DNA of 61,003 nt from Allorhizobium sonneratiae (GCF_023700755.1 NZ_JAMKOJ010000005.1:274660-335662); one strand, 5' to 3'. Positions 9,800 to 19,750 are shown, numbered from the stretch's first letter. Notes: generated by a model from the sequence alone, not told the origin. Numbers and translations: made by a program.

Positions 9800-9837
9800 G
9801 AGCATCGTGCCGATTACGATTTTCGGCACGATGCTCT
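9799..9837. terminator. Bidirectional hairpin between convergent genes
   Basis: Perfect 15-base inverted arms (9799-9813 and 9823-9837) enclose a 9-base loop. The hairpin sits between the hydrolase stop and the ClC stop and contains the ClC stop codon. It is a likely shared transcription stop or mRNA 3' stabiliser. Confidence 0.65.
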
Positions 9838-11620
9838 AAAACTCGCCGGAGGCCTCGCGACGGCGCTGGTCGAGTTCTTCGCTGTATCGGCGCAGCGTAT
9901 GGCTCTCCGTCAACAAGCCGATGGGGCGGTGCTGCACGCGGTCGCTGACGACGGCCAGCGCTTCGCTTTTCGTCGCCTCAAACAGGGCGGCGGCCTGCTT
10001 GACATTCATGGTCGGCAACAGAACATCTTTCTGGAAACGCAGATAGCTGTCCAGGCTGCGCTCGGCTCCGTCCCGACCCAGCGGCTCGGCATGGATTTCC
10101 GGCACCAGCACAATGCCGAGATAGCGCCCATCGTCATTGATGATGATGACACGCTGGGTCGAGCCCAGCGGAAACTCTTTGCGAAATGCCTCAATGCCCA
10201 TGGAGAGCTTGGCCGAGCGTACATCGGCACGCATCATCTTGCCCACGGTCAGATCACGAATCCAGCCGACATCATGGGCGCTGCGAATGGTTTCACCGCG
10301 CAGGTGAAAACGCCATGTGGCAAAGGAATAGCCAAAGAACACCCGCACCACCAGCGATGTGGTGATGACCGAAGCCAGAACCAGGGCAGTGATCGGAAAA
10401 TCGCCGGTCACTTCCAGTGCCAGAAAGCTCATGGTCAAGGGGCCGCCAATAACGGCAGCGGCAAAAGAACTCATGCCGACGACGCCATAAATCACCGGGG
10501 CAAGGCTCATGCCGGGAAACAGCACACTGCCAAAGGCAAAAATTTTGCCGATCAGCGAGCCCATGAATAGCGAGGCGAAAAACAGACCACCGCGGAAGCC
10601 GGAACCGATGGAGACCGCACTTGCGAGCGACTTGAGCAGAAACACCATCACCAGCGCCTGCAGCGTCGAGCTGGTGTTCATGTTGATATGCAAGGCCCCA
10701 TGTCCGCTGGACAGCACCTGAGGCGAGATCATACCTAAAAATCCGACGATGACGCCGCCGAGAACAGGCCGGAAGGTCTGGGAAATCGAGCTTTTGCGCG
10801 CTGTTTCCTCAATGAGGGACACGGTCTGCATGAGCACGATGGCAATCACCGCACAGATGACGCCGAGCAGGATGGCCGGCACATAGTCCGAAGGCGTGAT
10901 CTCGCCGATCCGTCCGACCTTGATCGTGATTCCATGGTCGATAATCTGCTTGGCAACGATTTTCGCCGTCAGGGCCGACACCATCACCGGCGCAAGGGTG
11001 GTAACCGTATAAGAGCCGATGATCAGTTCGATGGCGTAAAAGGCCCCGGTCAGCGGCGCATCGAAGGCCGCCGCAATCGCGCCAGCAGCGCCACAGCCGA
11101 CGATGATCCGCATATCCCCGCGCCTCAGCTTCAGTTTGCCACCAATTTTCGAGGCAAAGCCGGATGCGATCTGGCTGTAACCTGCCTCAAGCCCGACAGA
11201 CGCACCAAAGCCGTTCGAGATAATGTTCTGCACAGTAACGATAATGCTGTCGGTCAAGGACAGCCTGCCGCCATGCAAAGCATTGGCTTCGATGGGATCG
11301 AGCATCGGGCGCTTGCGAGTGCGTGACAGGATGAAGAAAATCAATCCCAGCACGATACCGCCCGTGATTGGGCCAATCAGCACAATGGCGCCGCTGACAT
11401 GGCTGCCGCTCAGCGTGCCTTCGACACCGAAAACATGCCGGTGCAGTTCCGTGCTGAGAAAGCTCATCAGCGACACCAGCAGACCTGCCAGCGCACCGAC
11501 CCCGACAGCCAGAACCACAAGTGCCAGTTCGCCGCGACGAAACAGGGCCTGCAAGCGCGAAATCCTGATATTATCAAGGAAGCTTGCAGTACTGGGCGAA
11601 TGAAACGGCTTGTTCAGCAT
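9836..11620 (-). CDS. ClC family chloride channel/antiporter with CBS region
   Basis: This 594-residue protein contains about ten hydrophobic segments and the ClC core: 'SNGFGASVGLEAGYSQIASG' in place of the G-K/R-E-G-P filter region, then 'GCGAAGAIAAAFDAPLTGAF' and 'GSGFRGGLFF'. The C-terminal 150 or so residues form a cytoplasmic CBS-like pair ('VGKMMRADVRSAKLSMGIEA' and 'VSDRVQHRPIGLLTE'). ClC proteins move chloride, some by proton exchange; the transport mode here is undetermined. The ATG at 11620 has only a poor ribosome site. It lies 19 bases after the MBL-fold gene and may extend the tmk operon. Confidence 0.9.
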   Translation of the reverse strand: MLNKPFHSPSTASFLDNIRISRLQALFRRGELALVVLAVGVGALAGLLVSLMSFLSTELHRHVFGVEGTLSGSHVSGAIVLIGPITGGIVLGLIFFILSRTRKRPMLDPIEANALHGGRLSLTDSIIVTVQNIISNGFGASVGLEAGYSQIASGFASKIGGKLKLRRGDMRIIVGCGAAGAIAAAFDAPLTGAFYAIELIIGSYTVTTLAPVMVSALTAKIVAKQIIDHGITIKVGRIGEITPSDYVPAILLGVICAVIAIVLMQTVSLIEETARKSSISQTFRPVLGGVIVGFLGMISPQVLSSGHGALHINMNTSSTLQALVMVFLLKSLASAVSIGSGFRGGLFFASLFMGSLIGKIFAFGSVLFPGMSLAPVIYGVVGMSSFAAAVIGGPLTMSFLALEVTGDFPITALVLASVITTSLVVRVFFGYSFATWRFHLRGETIRSAHDVGWIRDLTVGKMMRADVRSAKLSMGIEAFRKEFPLGSTQRVIIINDDGRYLGIVLVPEIHAEPLGRDGAERSLDSYLRFQKDVLLPTMNVKQAAALFEATKSEALAVVSDRVQHRPIGLLTESHTLRRYSEELDQRRREASGEF

Positions 11621-11639
11621 GGCGGTCTACAGTGCGAGG

Positions 11640-12467
11640 TCAAATATCCGTGTCGGTCAGCAAGACCTCGAACCGCAGCATGTCATAAGCCGGTTCGACG
11701 TGATCCGGGGTTTTTGTCATAACGGTTTCGTAATCGAGCGGCGTGTGCATATGGGTTAATATAGCCCGTTTCGCGGCAAGCCTCTCGATCCAGTCAAGAG
11801 ATTGCTGCAAGGACAGATGGCTGGGATGTTCCTTATATTGCAGGGCATCGATGACAAGCACATCAAGGCCCTGCATTTTCGGCGGTGTTTCTGCCGGAAA
11901 ATCGCTGACATCGCTGCAATAGGCGACATTGCCGATGCGAAACCCCAGAGACATGATATCTCCATGCTGCTGGAGCAGGGGCAGGAAGTCTATCGCGCCG
12001 CCCTTCCCTTCAATCCTGATCGGCTGATCGATATCGTCGATGAGCACAGACTTGATGATCGGCGGATAATTGCTGCCGTCCGGGGTTTTAAGACAATAAC
12101 CGAAGCCCGCCTCAATCCGGCGCATGGTTTCCGGATCGGCGTGAATGGGAATACGATGATGCTGCATCAAGGCGAAACCGCGCAGATCGTCGATGCCATG
12201 CAGATGGTCGGCATGAGAGTGGGTATAGATCACCGCATCGATGCGGGAAACCTCGGCGCGGATCATCTGCTCGCGAAAATCCGGTCCTGTATCGATGACC
12301 ACCGTGGTCACGCCGCCATCGGGGGCAAACTGCTCAACCAGAAGTGCTGCCCGGCTGCGCCGGTTTTTAGGGTTGGTCGGATCGCACGCGCCCCAGTCAC
12401 CGTTGATCCTCGGCACGCCCGGTGACGAGGAGCATCCTAGAACGGTGAAACGGCGCGTATAAGGCAT
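11640..12467 (-). CDS. MBL-fold metal-dependent hydrolase (PhnP-like)
   Basis: This 275-residue metallo-beta-lactamase-fold hydrolase has the metal-binding motif HSHADH at residues 83-88, an N-terminal 'VLGCSSSPGVPR' turn, a further His region ('LQQHGDIMSLGF') and 'LTHMHTPLDYET' near the end. PhnP-like members are phosphodiesterases; the substrate here is unknown. It begins three bases after the tatD stop. A TatD-MBL pair downstream of metG is a conserved rhizobial arrangement, so it is probably translated from the same messenger. Confidence 0.88.
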   Translation of the reverse strand: MPYTRRFTVLGCSSSPGVPRINGDWGACDPTNPKNRRSRAALLVEQFAPDGGVTTVVIDTGPDFREQMIRAEVSRIDAVIYTHSHADHLHGIDDLRGFALMQHHRIPIHADPETMRRIEAGFGYCLKTPDGSNYPPIIKSVLIDDIDQPIRIEGKGGAIDFLPLLQQHGDIMSLGFRIGNVAYCSDVSDFPAETPPKMQGLDVLVIDALQYKEHPSHLSLQQSLDWIERLAAKRAILTHMHTPLDYETVMTKTPDHVEPAYDMLRFEVLLTDTDI

Positions 12468-12470
12468 CGG

Positions 12471-13253
12471 TCAGAGTCTCGGCATTTTAGCAAACAGCCG
12501 CAAGGCATTGTCTGTGGTGATCCGGGCGATCTCGGCATAGCTCACCCCTTTGACCTCAGCCAGAACCTCCGCCGTGTTCACCACATAGGACGGTTCGTTG
12601 CGTTTTCCACGCCAGCGCTTTGGCGCAAGGTATGGCGCATCGGTCTCGACCAGAAGACGGTCGAGTGGCAGGTCTTTGGCGATGGCGCGCAGCTCTTCGG
12701 ATTTCGGAAAGGTCAAGATGCCGGAAAAGGAAATATAACCGCCAAGCTCCACTCCGGTTTTCGCCAGCATTTCACCGGCGGAAAAGCAATGCAGGATGAA
12801 GGGGAAGGCCCCTTTCTCCGTCTCCTGCCGCAGAATGTCCGCCATGTCTTCATCGGCGCTGCGGCTATGGATGACGAGCGGCAATTGCGTGCGGCGTGCG
12901 GCCTCGATATGGCGCAGAAAGCCGGTCTTCTGATCTTCCGGCGTCTGGGTGTCGTAGAAATAATCCAGCCCACACTCGCCGATCGCCACAACCTTGTCAT
13001 GGGCCTCGGCCAGCCGCACCAGATCGTCGGCACTGATGTCCAGCTCCTCGCCCGCATTGTTGGGATGGGTGCCGACCGAGCAGAACACCGAAGGGTAGCG
13101 CTCGGTCAGCGCCAGCAATCCATCAAGCTTTGCGACGCGGGTGGAGATCGTCACCATTTGCTTCACACCCGCATCATGGGCGCGCTTGACCAATTCGTCG
13201 CGCTCGGCGTCGAAATCGGCAAAATCCAGATGGCAGTGGGTATCGATCAGCAT
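12471..13253 (-). CDS. TatD family metal-dependent DNase/deacylase
   Basis: This 260-residue TatD family protein opens with the amidohydrolase motif 'MLIDTHCHLDF' and carries 'GECGLDYFYD', 'LPLVIHSRSADED' and 'LVETDAPYLAPKRWRGKRNE'. TatD proteins are Mg-dependent 3'-5' DNases implicated in repair; some family members also hydrolyse D-aminoacyl-tRNA. I take the ATG at 13253, four bases after the metG stop, because the family motif starts at residue 1. It is the fourth gene of the tmk-holB-metG-tatD-MBL operon. Confidence 0.93.
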   Translation of the reverse strand: MLIDTHCHLDFADFDAERDELVKRAHDAGVKQMVTISTRVAKLDGLLALTERYPSVFCSVGTHPNNAGEELDISADDLVRLAEAHDKVVAIGECGLDYFYDTQTPEDQKTGFLRHIEAARRTQLPLVIHSRSADEDMADILRQETEKGAFPFILHCFSAGEMLAKTGVELGGYISFSGILTFPKSEELRAIAKDLPLDRLLVETDAPYLAPKRWRGKRNEPSYVVNTAEVLAEVKGVSYAEIARITTDNALRLFAKMPRL

Positions 13254-13257
13254 CAGG

Positions 13258-14823
13258 TCAGGCCTTGTTTGCTTTGGTGTCTGCTTCGGGGGCAACATAG
13301 CGCGGGAACACCGGCGAAACGGCGGGCAGTTCCGTACCCGGCGTCAGGCGACCAGCCTCGCCCAGCCTGGCGAAGACGCGATCATCCGGGGCAACGGCCA
13401 CGAGGTCGAGCAGTTTAGCCGCACTATCCGGCATGATCGGCTGGAACAGAATGGCGATCTGGCGCACCACTTCCGCCGTGACATAAAGCACCGTCGCCAT
13501 GCGGGCCACATCCGTCTTGCGCAAAACCCAGGGCTCCTGAGCGGCAAAATAACGGTCGGCCTCATTGACGATGTTCATGATCGCGCCCACCGCCTTGTGG
13601 ATCTGCTGGCGCGACATTTCCTCGCGGCAGATCGCAATGGCTTCGTCAGCGGTGGCAAGAATGGCCTTGTCGGCATCGGTCAGCGGACCGGGTTCCGGCA
13701 CCTTACCTTCGAGGTTTTTGGCGATCATCGACAGCGAACGGCTGGCAAGATTGCCGATGCCATTGGCAAGATCGGCATTGATGCGGGTGGCAATCCCCTC
13801 TTCCGAATAGGAACCGTCCTGGCCGAAAGACACTTCGCGCAGGAAGAAGAAACGCACCTGATCCAGCCCGAAATGGTTGACCAGATTAACCGGATCGACA
13901 ACATTGCCGAGCGATTTCGACATCTTCTCGCCCTTGTTGAGCAGGAAGCCATGGGCATAAACGCGCTTCGGCAGCGGCAGGCCCGCCGACATCAGGAAGG
14001 CAGGCCAATAGACCGCGTGGAAGCGGATGATGTCCTTGCCGATGATATGGGCATCCGCCGGCCAGTATTTGGCGCGCGGGCCTGTTTCATCCGTCAGGTA
14101 TCCGGTCGCGGTAACATAGTTGGTCAGCGCATCGACCCAGACATACATGACGTGCCTGTCATCGCCCGGCACCTTGATGCCCCAGTCGAAGGTGGTGCGC
14201 GAGATAGAGAGATCCTTGAGACCGGACTTGACGAAGGACATCACCTCGTTGCGCCGCTCGTTCGGACCGATGAAATCCGTCTGATCCTCATAGAGTTTCA
14301 AGAGCCGGTCTTCATAGGCGGAAAGACGGAAGAAATAGCTTTCTTCCTCCACCCATTCCACCGGCGTGCCCTGCGGCCCATAGCGAAGGCCATCGGCGCG
14401 GACTTCGGTTTCTTCCTCGGCGTAATAGGCTTCATCCCGCACAGAATACCAGCCGGCATAGCTGTCTTTATAAATATCGCCGTTCTTTTCCATCCGCTTC
14501 CAGATTTCCTGGCTGGCAACATGATGGCGCGGTTCGGTCGTGCGGATGAAATCGTCGTTGGAAGCGTTGAGCAGTTTGCCCATGGCACGGAATTCATCGG
14601 AATTGCGCTTTGCCAGCGCTTCCGGCGTAATGCCTTCATTGCGGGCGGTCTGCTGCATTTTCTGGCCGTGCTCGTCGGTGCCTGTCAGAAAGAACACATC
14701 TTTCCCGTCCAGCCGCTGGAAACGCGCCATGGCATCCGTGGCGATCAGCTCATAGGCATGGCCGATATGCGGTTTGCCGTTGGGATAGGAAATGGCGGTG
14801 GTGATATAATAGGTGTCTTTCAT
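13258..14823 (-). CDS. metG: Methionyl-tRNA synthetase
   Basis: This 521-residue class I aminoacyl-tRNA synthetase charges tRNA-Met in the cytoplasm. The HIGH motif appears as '[12 protein letters not shown]' near residue 20 and the KMSKS loop as 'KMSKSLGN' near residue 305. It is the shorter form without the C-terminal EMAP/Trbp111 domain, as is normal in alphaproteobacteria. The ATG at 14823 directly precedes '[20 protein letters not shown]', the conserved N-terminus; an upstream start at 15072 would add a non-conserved tail. It is cotranscribed with tatD. Confidence 0.96.
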   Translation of the reverse strand: MKDTYYITTAISYPNGKPHIGHAYELIATDAMARFQRLDGKDVFFLTGTDEHGQKMQQTARNEGITPEALAKRNSDEFRAMGKLLNASNDDFIRTTEPRHHVASQEIWKRMEKNGDIYKDSYAGWYSVRDEAYYAEEETEVRADGLRYGPQGTPVEWVEEESYFFRLSAYEDRLLKLYEDQTDFIGPNERRNEVMSFVKSGLKDLSISRTTFDWGIKVPGDDRHVMYVWVDALTNYVTATGYLTDETGPRAKYWPADAHIIGKDIIRFHAVYWPAFLMSAGLPLPKRVYAHGFLLNKGEKMSKSLGNVVDPVNLVNHFGLDQVRFFFLREVSFGQDGSYSEEGIATRINADLANGIGNLASRSLSMIAKNLEGKVPEPGPLTDADKAILATADEAIAICREEMSRQQIHKAVGAIMNIVNEADRYFAAQEPWVLRKTDVARMATVLYVTAEVVRQIAILFQPIMPDSAAKLLDLVAVAPDDRVFARLGEAGRLTPGTELPAVSPVFPRYVAPEADTKANKA

Positions 14824-15173
14824 CGGGTCGGCCCTTGCAGTCCGCTTCTCGTTCTTGAGGATGGCACCGCTCTTATCGCATGTTGGCGACAAGCGAAACA
14901 TCAAGTTTCCGGGAAATGACATTTCCGGCCCAAAGGCCGATGAGAAACAAATACCTGTACACTCCAGCCTGGAAGAGAGTTTTTCTCCAGCCGGGGCAAA
15001 GCTGAGCCTGAAAAACTTTGGCGGGATTTGTCCTGAAATGCTATAGGTCCCAACTGTTTGAAAATACGTCATTCATTGCAACAGGACAGACACCTGTGAG
15101 CAAAAGGGCATAACAACCGGGAAACCGGTGGCTTTCTGAAGTTATCAAGGGACAAGATTGCCAGAAGGCAGGC
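14824..15173. other. Intergenic region between divergent metG and TauE-type genes
   Basis: No coding signal was recognised in these 350 bases. They contain a near-palindrome at 14909-14928 (ccgggaaatg/catttccgg around one base), resembling other short rhizobial repeats. They must also hold the promoters for metG (leftward) and the permease gene (rightward), which I could not place with confidence. Confidence 0.5.
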
Positions 15174-15992
15174 TTGTCAGAGGGGAAAAGTTTGCTGGGT
15201 CATTTATCATTCGATCCTTTGGTGTCGCTGTCCGGTTTTCTGGTCGGGGCACTGGTCGGTATCACCGGTGTCGGTGGCGCCTCACTGATGACGCCCTTGA
15301 TGGTCTTGCTTTTTGGCATACATCCGGCAACGGCAGTCGGCACCGATCTGCTCTATGCCTCCATCACCAAAATGGCCGGTGCCGTGGTGCATGGCCGTCA
15401 GGGCAATATCCGCTGGCGGCTGGTATCGCTGCTGGCGCTTGGCAGCATTCCGGCAACGGCTGTCACCCTCTGGCTGATGAGCGGCACGGACCGCAAAAGT
15501 GCTCATGCGGAAACCCTGCTGACGACCTCCCTCGGCATCATGCTGCTGGGAACGGCGATCATCCTTCTGTTCCGCGATGTGCTGATGCGCTATGAAACAC
15601 GATTTTTCACCCGCGCACAGGCGCCAAAACCCCGGACGATTGCGATTGCCACCGTGGCGCTTGGCCTGACACTTGGCGTGGTGGTAACGATGACCTCGGT
15701 GGGCGCTGGCGCAATCGGGGTCACGGTTCTGCTGTTTCTCTATCATCGCGCCGCCATCAGCGAAATCGTCGGCTCCGACATTGCCCACGCCATCCCGCTG
15801 ACGCTCATCGGCGGCGTCGGCTACTGGATCATCGGCGACGTCAACTGGGTGATGCTGGGCTCGCTTTTGATCGGCTCCATTCCCGGCATCGTCATCGGCA
15901 GCTATGTCGCGCCGAAAATGCCGGAGAAGATCGTGCGCACCGTGCTGGCCGTCGTGCTGGCCATCGTTGCGGTCAAGCTGATCAAATTATAA
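15174..15992 (+). CDS. TauE/SafE family membrane permease
   Basis: This 272-residue protein has about eight hydrophobic helices and the TauE/SafE repeats 'GALVGITGVGGASLMTPLM' and 'GVVVTMTSVGAGAIGVTVL'. The family transports sulfite, sulfonates or related organic anions across the inner membrane; the substrate is not predictable. The start is uncertain: TTG at 15174 follows AGAAGG, while TTG at 15192 follows GAGGGG with better spacing. Its 3' end stops four bases from the holB stop (convergent), so it is inserted between two parts of the tmk-metG gene cluster. Confidence 0.85.
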   Translation: MSEGKSLLGHLSFDPLVSLSGFLVGALVGITGVGGASLMTPLMVLLFGIHPATAVGTDLLYASITKMAGAVVHGRQGNIRWRLVSLLALGSIPATAVTLWLMSGTDRKSAHAETLLTTSLGIMLLGTAIILLFRDVLMRYETRFFTRAQAPKPRTIAIATVALGLTLGVVVTMTSVGAGAIGVTVLLFLYHRAAISEIVGSDIAHAIPLTLIGGVGYWIIGDVNWVMLGSLLIGSIPGIVIGSYVAPKMPEKIVRTVLAVVLAIVAVKLIKL

Positions 15993-15996
15993 AACG

Positions 15997-17016
15997 TCAA
16001 CCACGCACATCGGCGACAAGATCGAGAAGCGTTTGCTTGCGGTCGAGATTATAGGCGCTGGCAAGGCCGATGCGTTCGGTGACAGTGCTGGCAAGGCGTG
16101 AGAGATGGTCTGCACGGCCAAGATCGCCCCTCATGGCGGCAGCGTGGGCTCCTTCGCAGACATGTTCGATCAGGTGATCGATAAAAAACTGAAAGATCAC
16201 ATCGCTGTCTTTTGCCGACAAAACATCCGCCAACTTATGCATCTTGAACCGCGCCTCGGCCCCTTCGCTTGCCAGAATGTCGTCAAAGGCCTGAATGATC
16301 TCCAGTCCGCCGTAATTCAAAAGCTTCAGCGCCTCAGCCACACTGCCGCTAGAAAGGGCCGCAAGCTGCGCCTGTTGATCCGGCTGCACGGCAATGCCCA
16401 GTTTATCCATGGCGTTCAGGAGATGGACCTTGCTGAGTGGCTGCAACCGCAAAGGCAGGCAGCGTGAACGGATTGTGGGCAGAAGTTTTCCCGGCGCATG
16501 GGAGAGAACGAGAAATAGCGACCGCTTCGGCGGCTCTTCCAGCACTTTCAAAATGGCGTTGGCGGCGTTGCGGTTCATGTCATCCGCCGGGTCGAGAATG
16601 ACGATCCGCCAGTTTCCCGTTCCCGATGTCTGGGAAAAGAAATGGCCGACCTTGCGGATTTCCTCGATGGTGATCGCGGTTTTGGCACGCCCGGTTTTCT
16701 CATCGCGCGGGCGGGTAACATGCAGCAGATGATGCGATGCGCCAGAGGCAATCTGGCGGCCAATGCTGCTTTCGGGGTCTGGATCGGAGAGACTGGCAGG
16801 AGCCAGTTCCGGCTCAGGATGTGATAGAACATGGTGGGCGAAACGGAAAGCAAGCGTTGCCTTGCCAATACCTTCTGGCCCTTCGACCAGAATGGCGTGA
16901 TGCAGCTTGCCGGACCGATAGCCATCAGCAAGAAACTGTTCCGCCACCTCATGACCATAGAGGGCTGTGTTGCGGGCGGGGGAAATTGCGCCGTCAAGCA
17001 GGGCTGTCGCCTCCAT
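15997..17016 (-). CDS. holB: DNA polymerase III subunit delta'
   Basis: This 339-residue AAA+ clamp-loader subunit has the P-loop region 'VEGPEGIGKATLA', 'VILDPADDMNRNAANAILK' and the conserved 'LEEPPKRSLFLVLSHAPGKL' with 'IRSRCLPLRL'. It belongs to the complex that loads the beta clamp at the replication fork. The ATG at 17016 lies just beyond the tmk stop and has a strong GGAAGGAG site. It sits in the conserved tmk-holB pair. The Walker A lysine is present, although delta' subunits often do not hydrolyse ATP. Confidence 0.93.
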   Translation of the reverse strand: MEATALLDGAISPARNTALYGHEVAEQFLADGYRSGKLHHAILVEGPEGIGKATLAFRFAHHVLSHPEPELAPASLSDPDPESSIGRQIASGASHHLLHVTRPRDEKTGRAKTAITIEEIRKVGHFFSQTSGTGNWRIVILDPADDMNRNAANAILKVLEEPPKRSLFLVLSHAPGKLLPTIRSRCLPLRLQPLSKVHLLNAMDKLGIAVQPDQQAQLAALSSGSVAEALKLLNYGGLEIIQAFDDILASEGAEARFKMHKLADVLSAKDSDVIFQFFIDHLIEHVCEGAHAAAMRGDLGRADHLSRLASTVTERIGLASAYNLDRKQTLLDLVADVRG

Positions 17017-17017
17017 C

Positions 17018-17692
17018 TCAACACTCCTTCCGGGTCGGCCTGAGCCGGTGCAGCAAGGGCTGGACTTCGGCAAAAATGGCGTCTGCCACCTGCTCTCTGC
17101 TCATGGCGGCATCGATCACCCGGCAGCGCTCCGGCTCTGCGGCGGCAATCTGCAAAAAGCCCTGACGGCGCGCTTCATGAACCTCATTCGTTTCCTTCTC
17201 GAACCTGTCCGGGGCAGAAAGCCCCGCCGCCTCCGCCCGAGCCTGGGCACGGGCAAGACCGCTGGATGCGGGCAGATCGAGAACCAGTGTCAAATCGGGA
17301 ACCGCGCCATCGACAGCCAGCATTTGCAGCTTGTCGATAAAATCCATATCCATGGTGCCGCTCAGGCCCTGATAAACGCGCGATGAATCCATGAAGCGGT
17401 CGCAGAGCACCACCCTGCCCGCCCGGAGCGCAGGACGGATCAAGGCATCGACATGGTCATATCGGGCCGCAGCAAAGAGAATGGCCTCCATCTCAGAGCC
17501 AAAAGCCTCTGCCGCACCCGAAAGAAGCACATGACGCAGAGCCTCGGCGGATGGCGAACCACCCGGCTCACGGGTCTTGACACATTCGAAGCCGAGACCG
17601 GTCAACCTTTCAGTCAAAAGCGCGATCTGGGTGGATTTTCCCGTGCCTTCTCCACCTTCAAACGTTATGAACAGACCCCGATTTTCAGACAC
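17018..17692 (-). CDS. tmk: Thymidylate kinase
   Basis: This 224-residue dTMP kinase phosphorylates dTMP to dTDP in the cytoplasm. It shows the P-loop 'FEGGEGTGKSTQI', the 'KTREPGG' segment and 'LCDRFMDSSRVYQG'. The start codon is GTG at 17692, preceded by a purine-rich AGAGAAAG. holB follows one base after the stop. In many rhizobia a D-alanyl-D-alanine carboxypeptidase gene lies directly upstream of tmk; here it is replaced by a divergent gene for a cysteine proteinase. Confidence 0.95.
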   Translation of the reverse strand: MSENRGLFITFEGGEGTGKSTQIALLTERLTGLGFECVKTREPGGSPSAEALRHVLLSGAAEAFGSEMEAILFAAARYDHVDALIRPALRAGRVVLCDRFMDSSRVYQGLSGTMDMDFIDKLQMLAVDGAVPDLTLVLDLPASSGLARAQARAEAAGLSAPDRFEKETNEVHEARRQGFLQIAAAEPERCRVIDAAMSREQVADAIFAEVQPLLHRLRPTRKEC

Positions 17693-17988
17693 GTAAACGC
17701 TTTCTCTTGACCTGGCCCTACCGGCTGCGATTTTCCGCCGGGTTATAATAGCGCGTTCCCATAGCAGAAATACATTTTTGTAAAAAACACTGCCTTCTTA
17801 AAGCGTGACCATATCGAAATCCACCCCGGCAAGCCGGTGCCGGAAGACAAATCCGTCATCCCCATCTCCGGTAACAACGCGATAACCATGTTGTTTGCAA
17901 ACGGCACAGTTCGATAAAATTCGAGCAATTTTTCCCGCCAATAATTATCGGTTGCCGGACCAGTGTTGCTCTCAAAAGAGGGCAAGAC

Positions 17989-18645
17989 ATGTTCCAGACC
18001 ATTGTTACGCGATCGATTACTGCCATTTTTGCCATGATGCTGATTGCTACGGGCAGCGCCCAGGCAACCGAAGTGACAGGCGCCGAACCCAGTGCCTATG
18101 CCGAGATTTCGGCAGGCCGCACAAGCGTACCGATTGGCTGGTATCTCTTTTGCAAAGAACAGTCGGTTGAGTGCCATGAAACCGGCAGCCCGCAGGATCA
18201 GGTCATGCTGAACAGCCAGAAATGGCAGGATTTGCTGGAAATCAATTACACGGTCAATGCAAATATCGTCGGCGTCACCGATGAAAACCATTACCATATT
18301 TATGAAAAGGGTATTCCCAACTGGTGGACCTATCCTGATGACGGCATGGGCAATTGCAACGATTACGCCATTTTGAAAAAACGGCTTCTTGAAGAAGCCG
18401 GTTGGCCAAGTTCAGCGCTGCACCTGACTGTCGTTCTGGATCATCACGGCGAAGGTCATCTGATCCTCATGGTGAGCACCGATCATGGTGACCTGATCCT
18501 CGATTGCCTGACCAACAAAGTGATGAAATGGTACCAGACCGGCTATAAATTCCTGAAACGTCAATCCTCTGATAATCCGAATAGCTGGGTTGCATTCACC
18601 AATGTCGTTCAAGAGGTTGCACGCGTAGGATCAATCAAGCCCTGA
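17989..18645 (+). CDS. Transglutaminase-like cysteine proteinase (BTLCP), exported
   Basis: This 218-residue protein has a signal peptide ('AIFAMMLIATGSAQA') and the bacterial transglutaminase-like cysteine proteinase fold. The probable catalytic triad is Cys123 ('GNCNDYA'), His157 ('GHLILMV') and Asp172. Characterised relatives of this family include LapG, which cleaves adhesins under LapD control, but many BTLCP genes in rhizobia stand alone and have no known target; no LapD partner is visible here. The ATG follows AGAGGG. It ends four bases from the convergent gene at 18650. Confidence 0.85.
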   Translation: MFQTIVTRSITAIFAMMLIATGSAQATEVTGAEPSAYAEISAGRTSVPIGWYLFCKEQSVECHETGSPQDQVMLNSQKWQDLLEINYTVNANIVGVTDENHYHIYEKGIPNWWTYPDDGMGNCNDYAILKKRLLEEAGWPSSALHLTVVLDHHGEGHLILMVSTDHGDLILDCLTNKVMKWYQTGYKFLKRQSSDNPNSWVAFTNVVQEVARVGSIKP

Positions 18646-18649
18646 ACCG

Positions 18650-19009
18650 TCAGCAACCGTAACGTTGCCAGTACTGCTCCACCAGCGATCTGCCGTCACG
18701 GTCCAATATGGCAAAATTGCCCGGAACAACGACAAAGAAATGTTCGGTCCGCGCGTCGTGGTCCACAGTTCGCTCAGACACTAGCCCGCAGGCGACAAAA
18801 CCGGGAAGAACCTGACTTGGCTGTACACGCTGAATATTCACGCTCAGGATGACATCCCCCAAACGGCGCGATAGTGCTGATTGAACTCTTGCCGGCACCT
18901 GATCCAGGGTCGGCGCAGGCGCCCCCGGCGCGGCTGCCAGAATAACAACAGCCGATATAAGCGTACTTAGATTCAACCTCTTATACCTTCGCTTGATAGA
19001 AGCCACCAA
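18650..19009 (-). CDS. Small exported protein of unknown function
   Basis: This protein of up to 119 residues has an N-terminal hydrophobic segment ('LISAVVILAAAPGAPAP'), suggesting export, followed by a roughly 80-residue domain with 'VACGLVSERT' and a C-terminal 'YWQRYGC'. I recognise no family. The start is uncertain: TTG at 19009, GTG just inside it, or a TTG beginning 'LNLSTLIS', all with weak ribosome sites. It converges on the BTLCP gene. It is the last gene I assign to the host chromosome. Confidence 0.55.
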   Translation of the reverse strand: MVASIKRRYKRLNLSTLISAVVILAAAPGAPAPTLDQVPARVQSALSRRLGDVILSVNIQRVQPSQVLPGFVACGLVSERTVDHDARTEHFFVVVPGNFAILDRDGRSLVEQYWQRYGC

Positions 19010-19750
19010 GAGGGATCAGGCATACGGTATGCGTGACGAAAGCACAGGTGCAAAAGCGAATCCCTACCCTTTGGAACAGGATGAGCCAAGCTTTCATCAA
19101 GATTGTGGCAACGTCCTCAGAGGCAAAATTTTGTTCTCAGTTTCAAGGAGGATTGGCACAACTCTGCACATGAAAAGAAAGATTGCTGAACCGCAACTTT
19201 ACATCTTGCATCGAATGGAATGGAGGCCTCGCCCGGAAGGTGTGAAGACCTTTAAAAACAAACGGATATTCTAAAGTGTAACAATTTTTCAAGGTATGAA
19301 ATTTCAATAGGTTATAGGTTGTCCTGTTACACCTTTTCCACAGGTGCCCTCATGACCGAAACCATTATCGAGGCTATGCATTCAGACTCGGTGCCTTGGT
19401 GAGCTTACTATGGCAGGAACAAAGAAAAGCATGGCTCCCTTCGCTATCCTTGGCGCTTCGCTCGCGCATCCGGTTAGCCGGAATTGGAAGGGATATTGGC
19501 AACGTTCCGCTTAAAAAGTTCCATCACATCTTGAAGAGTTGATGAAGCGTTACTACCTGCGGACTCATCTCTGCTTCGGCAGGGGTGAAAATAGAGCAGC
19601 CCGGGGGCGTTGGCGCGCCTCCCGGGCCAGAATAGCAACCTTGCGGTGGCTTGTTGTGATCACGAACCTTAATTGGGAAATGTTGACATTTTTGTCAATG
19701 GGTGTTTCGCAAAAGTTTGCCGCGTACGACAATGAACGGAAAAAAGTCGT
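19010..19750. other. Host/prophage junction region without a convincing gene
   Basis: These 741 bases separate the last host-like gene from the first phage gene. They hold inverted heptamers GTGTAAC/GTTACAC (about 19276 and 19325), a GC-rich hairpin around 19590-19622 (gcccggg/cccgggc), and only short ORFs without ribosome sites, for example 34 codons at 19410-19514. The left attachment site is expected here, but no second copy of a core sequence is visible in the window to define it. Confidence 0.45.
19683..19698. promoter_or_regulatory. TTGACA-N4-TGTCAA palindrome upstream of kilA-N gene
   Basis: A perfect 16-base palindrome contains a consensus -35 box, 53 bases before the KilA-N start. 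A second inverted pair (tacgac 19725-19730, gtcgta 19746-19751) flanks the ribosome site and includes the first base of the ATG. No good -10 box is seen at the right spacing, so this may be an operator rather than a promoter. Confidence 0.4.

Noticed and set aside
13141..14919. 592-codon plus-strand open frame
   Set aside because: It is the complement of metG; low-complexity, Arg/His/Gly-rich translation, no ribosome site. A side effect of high GC third positions.
18993..19274. 93-codon plus-strand frame
   Set aside because: It overlaps the exported protein start, lacks a ribosome site and has no recognisable features.
19410..19514. 34-codon plus-strand frame in the junction region
   Set aside because: No ribosome site or family resemblance; kept only as a note within the intergenic entry.
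19010..19750. tRNA gene as prophage attachment site
   Set aside because: No cloverleaf or tRNA-like 3' end could be recognised here or elsewhere in the window.
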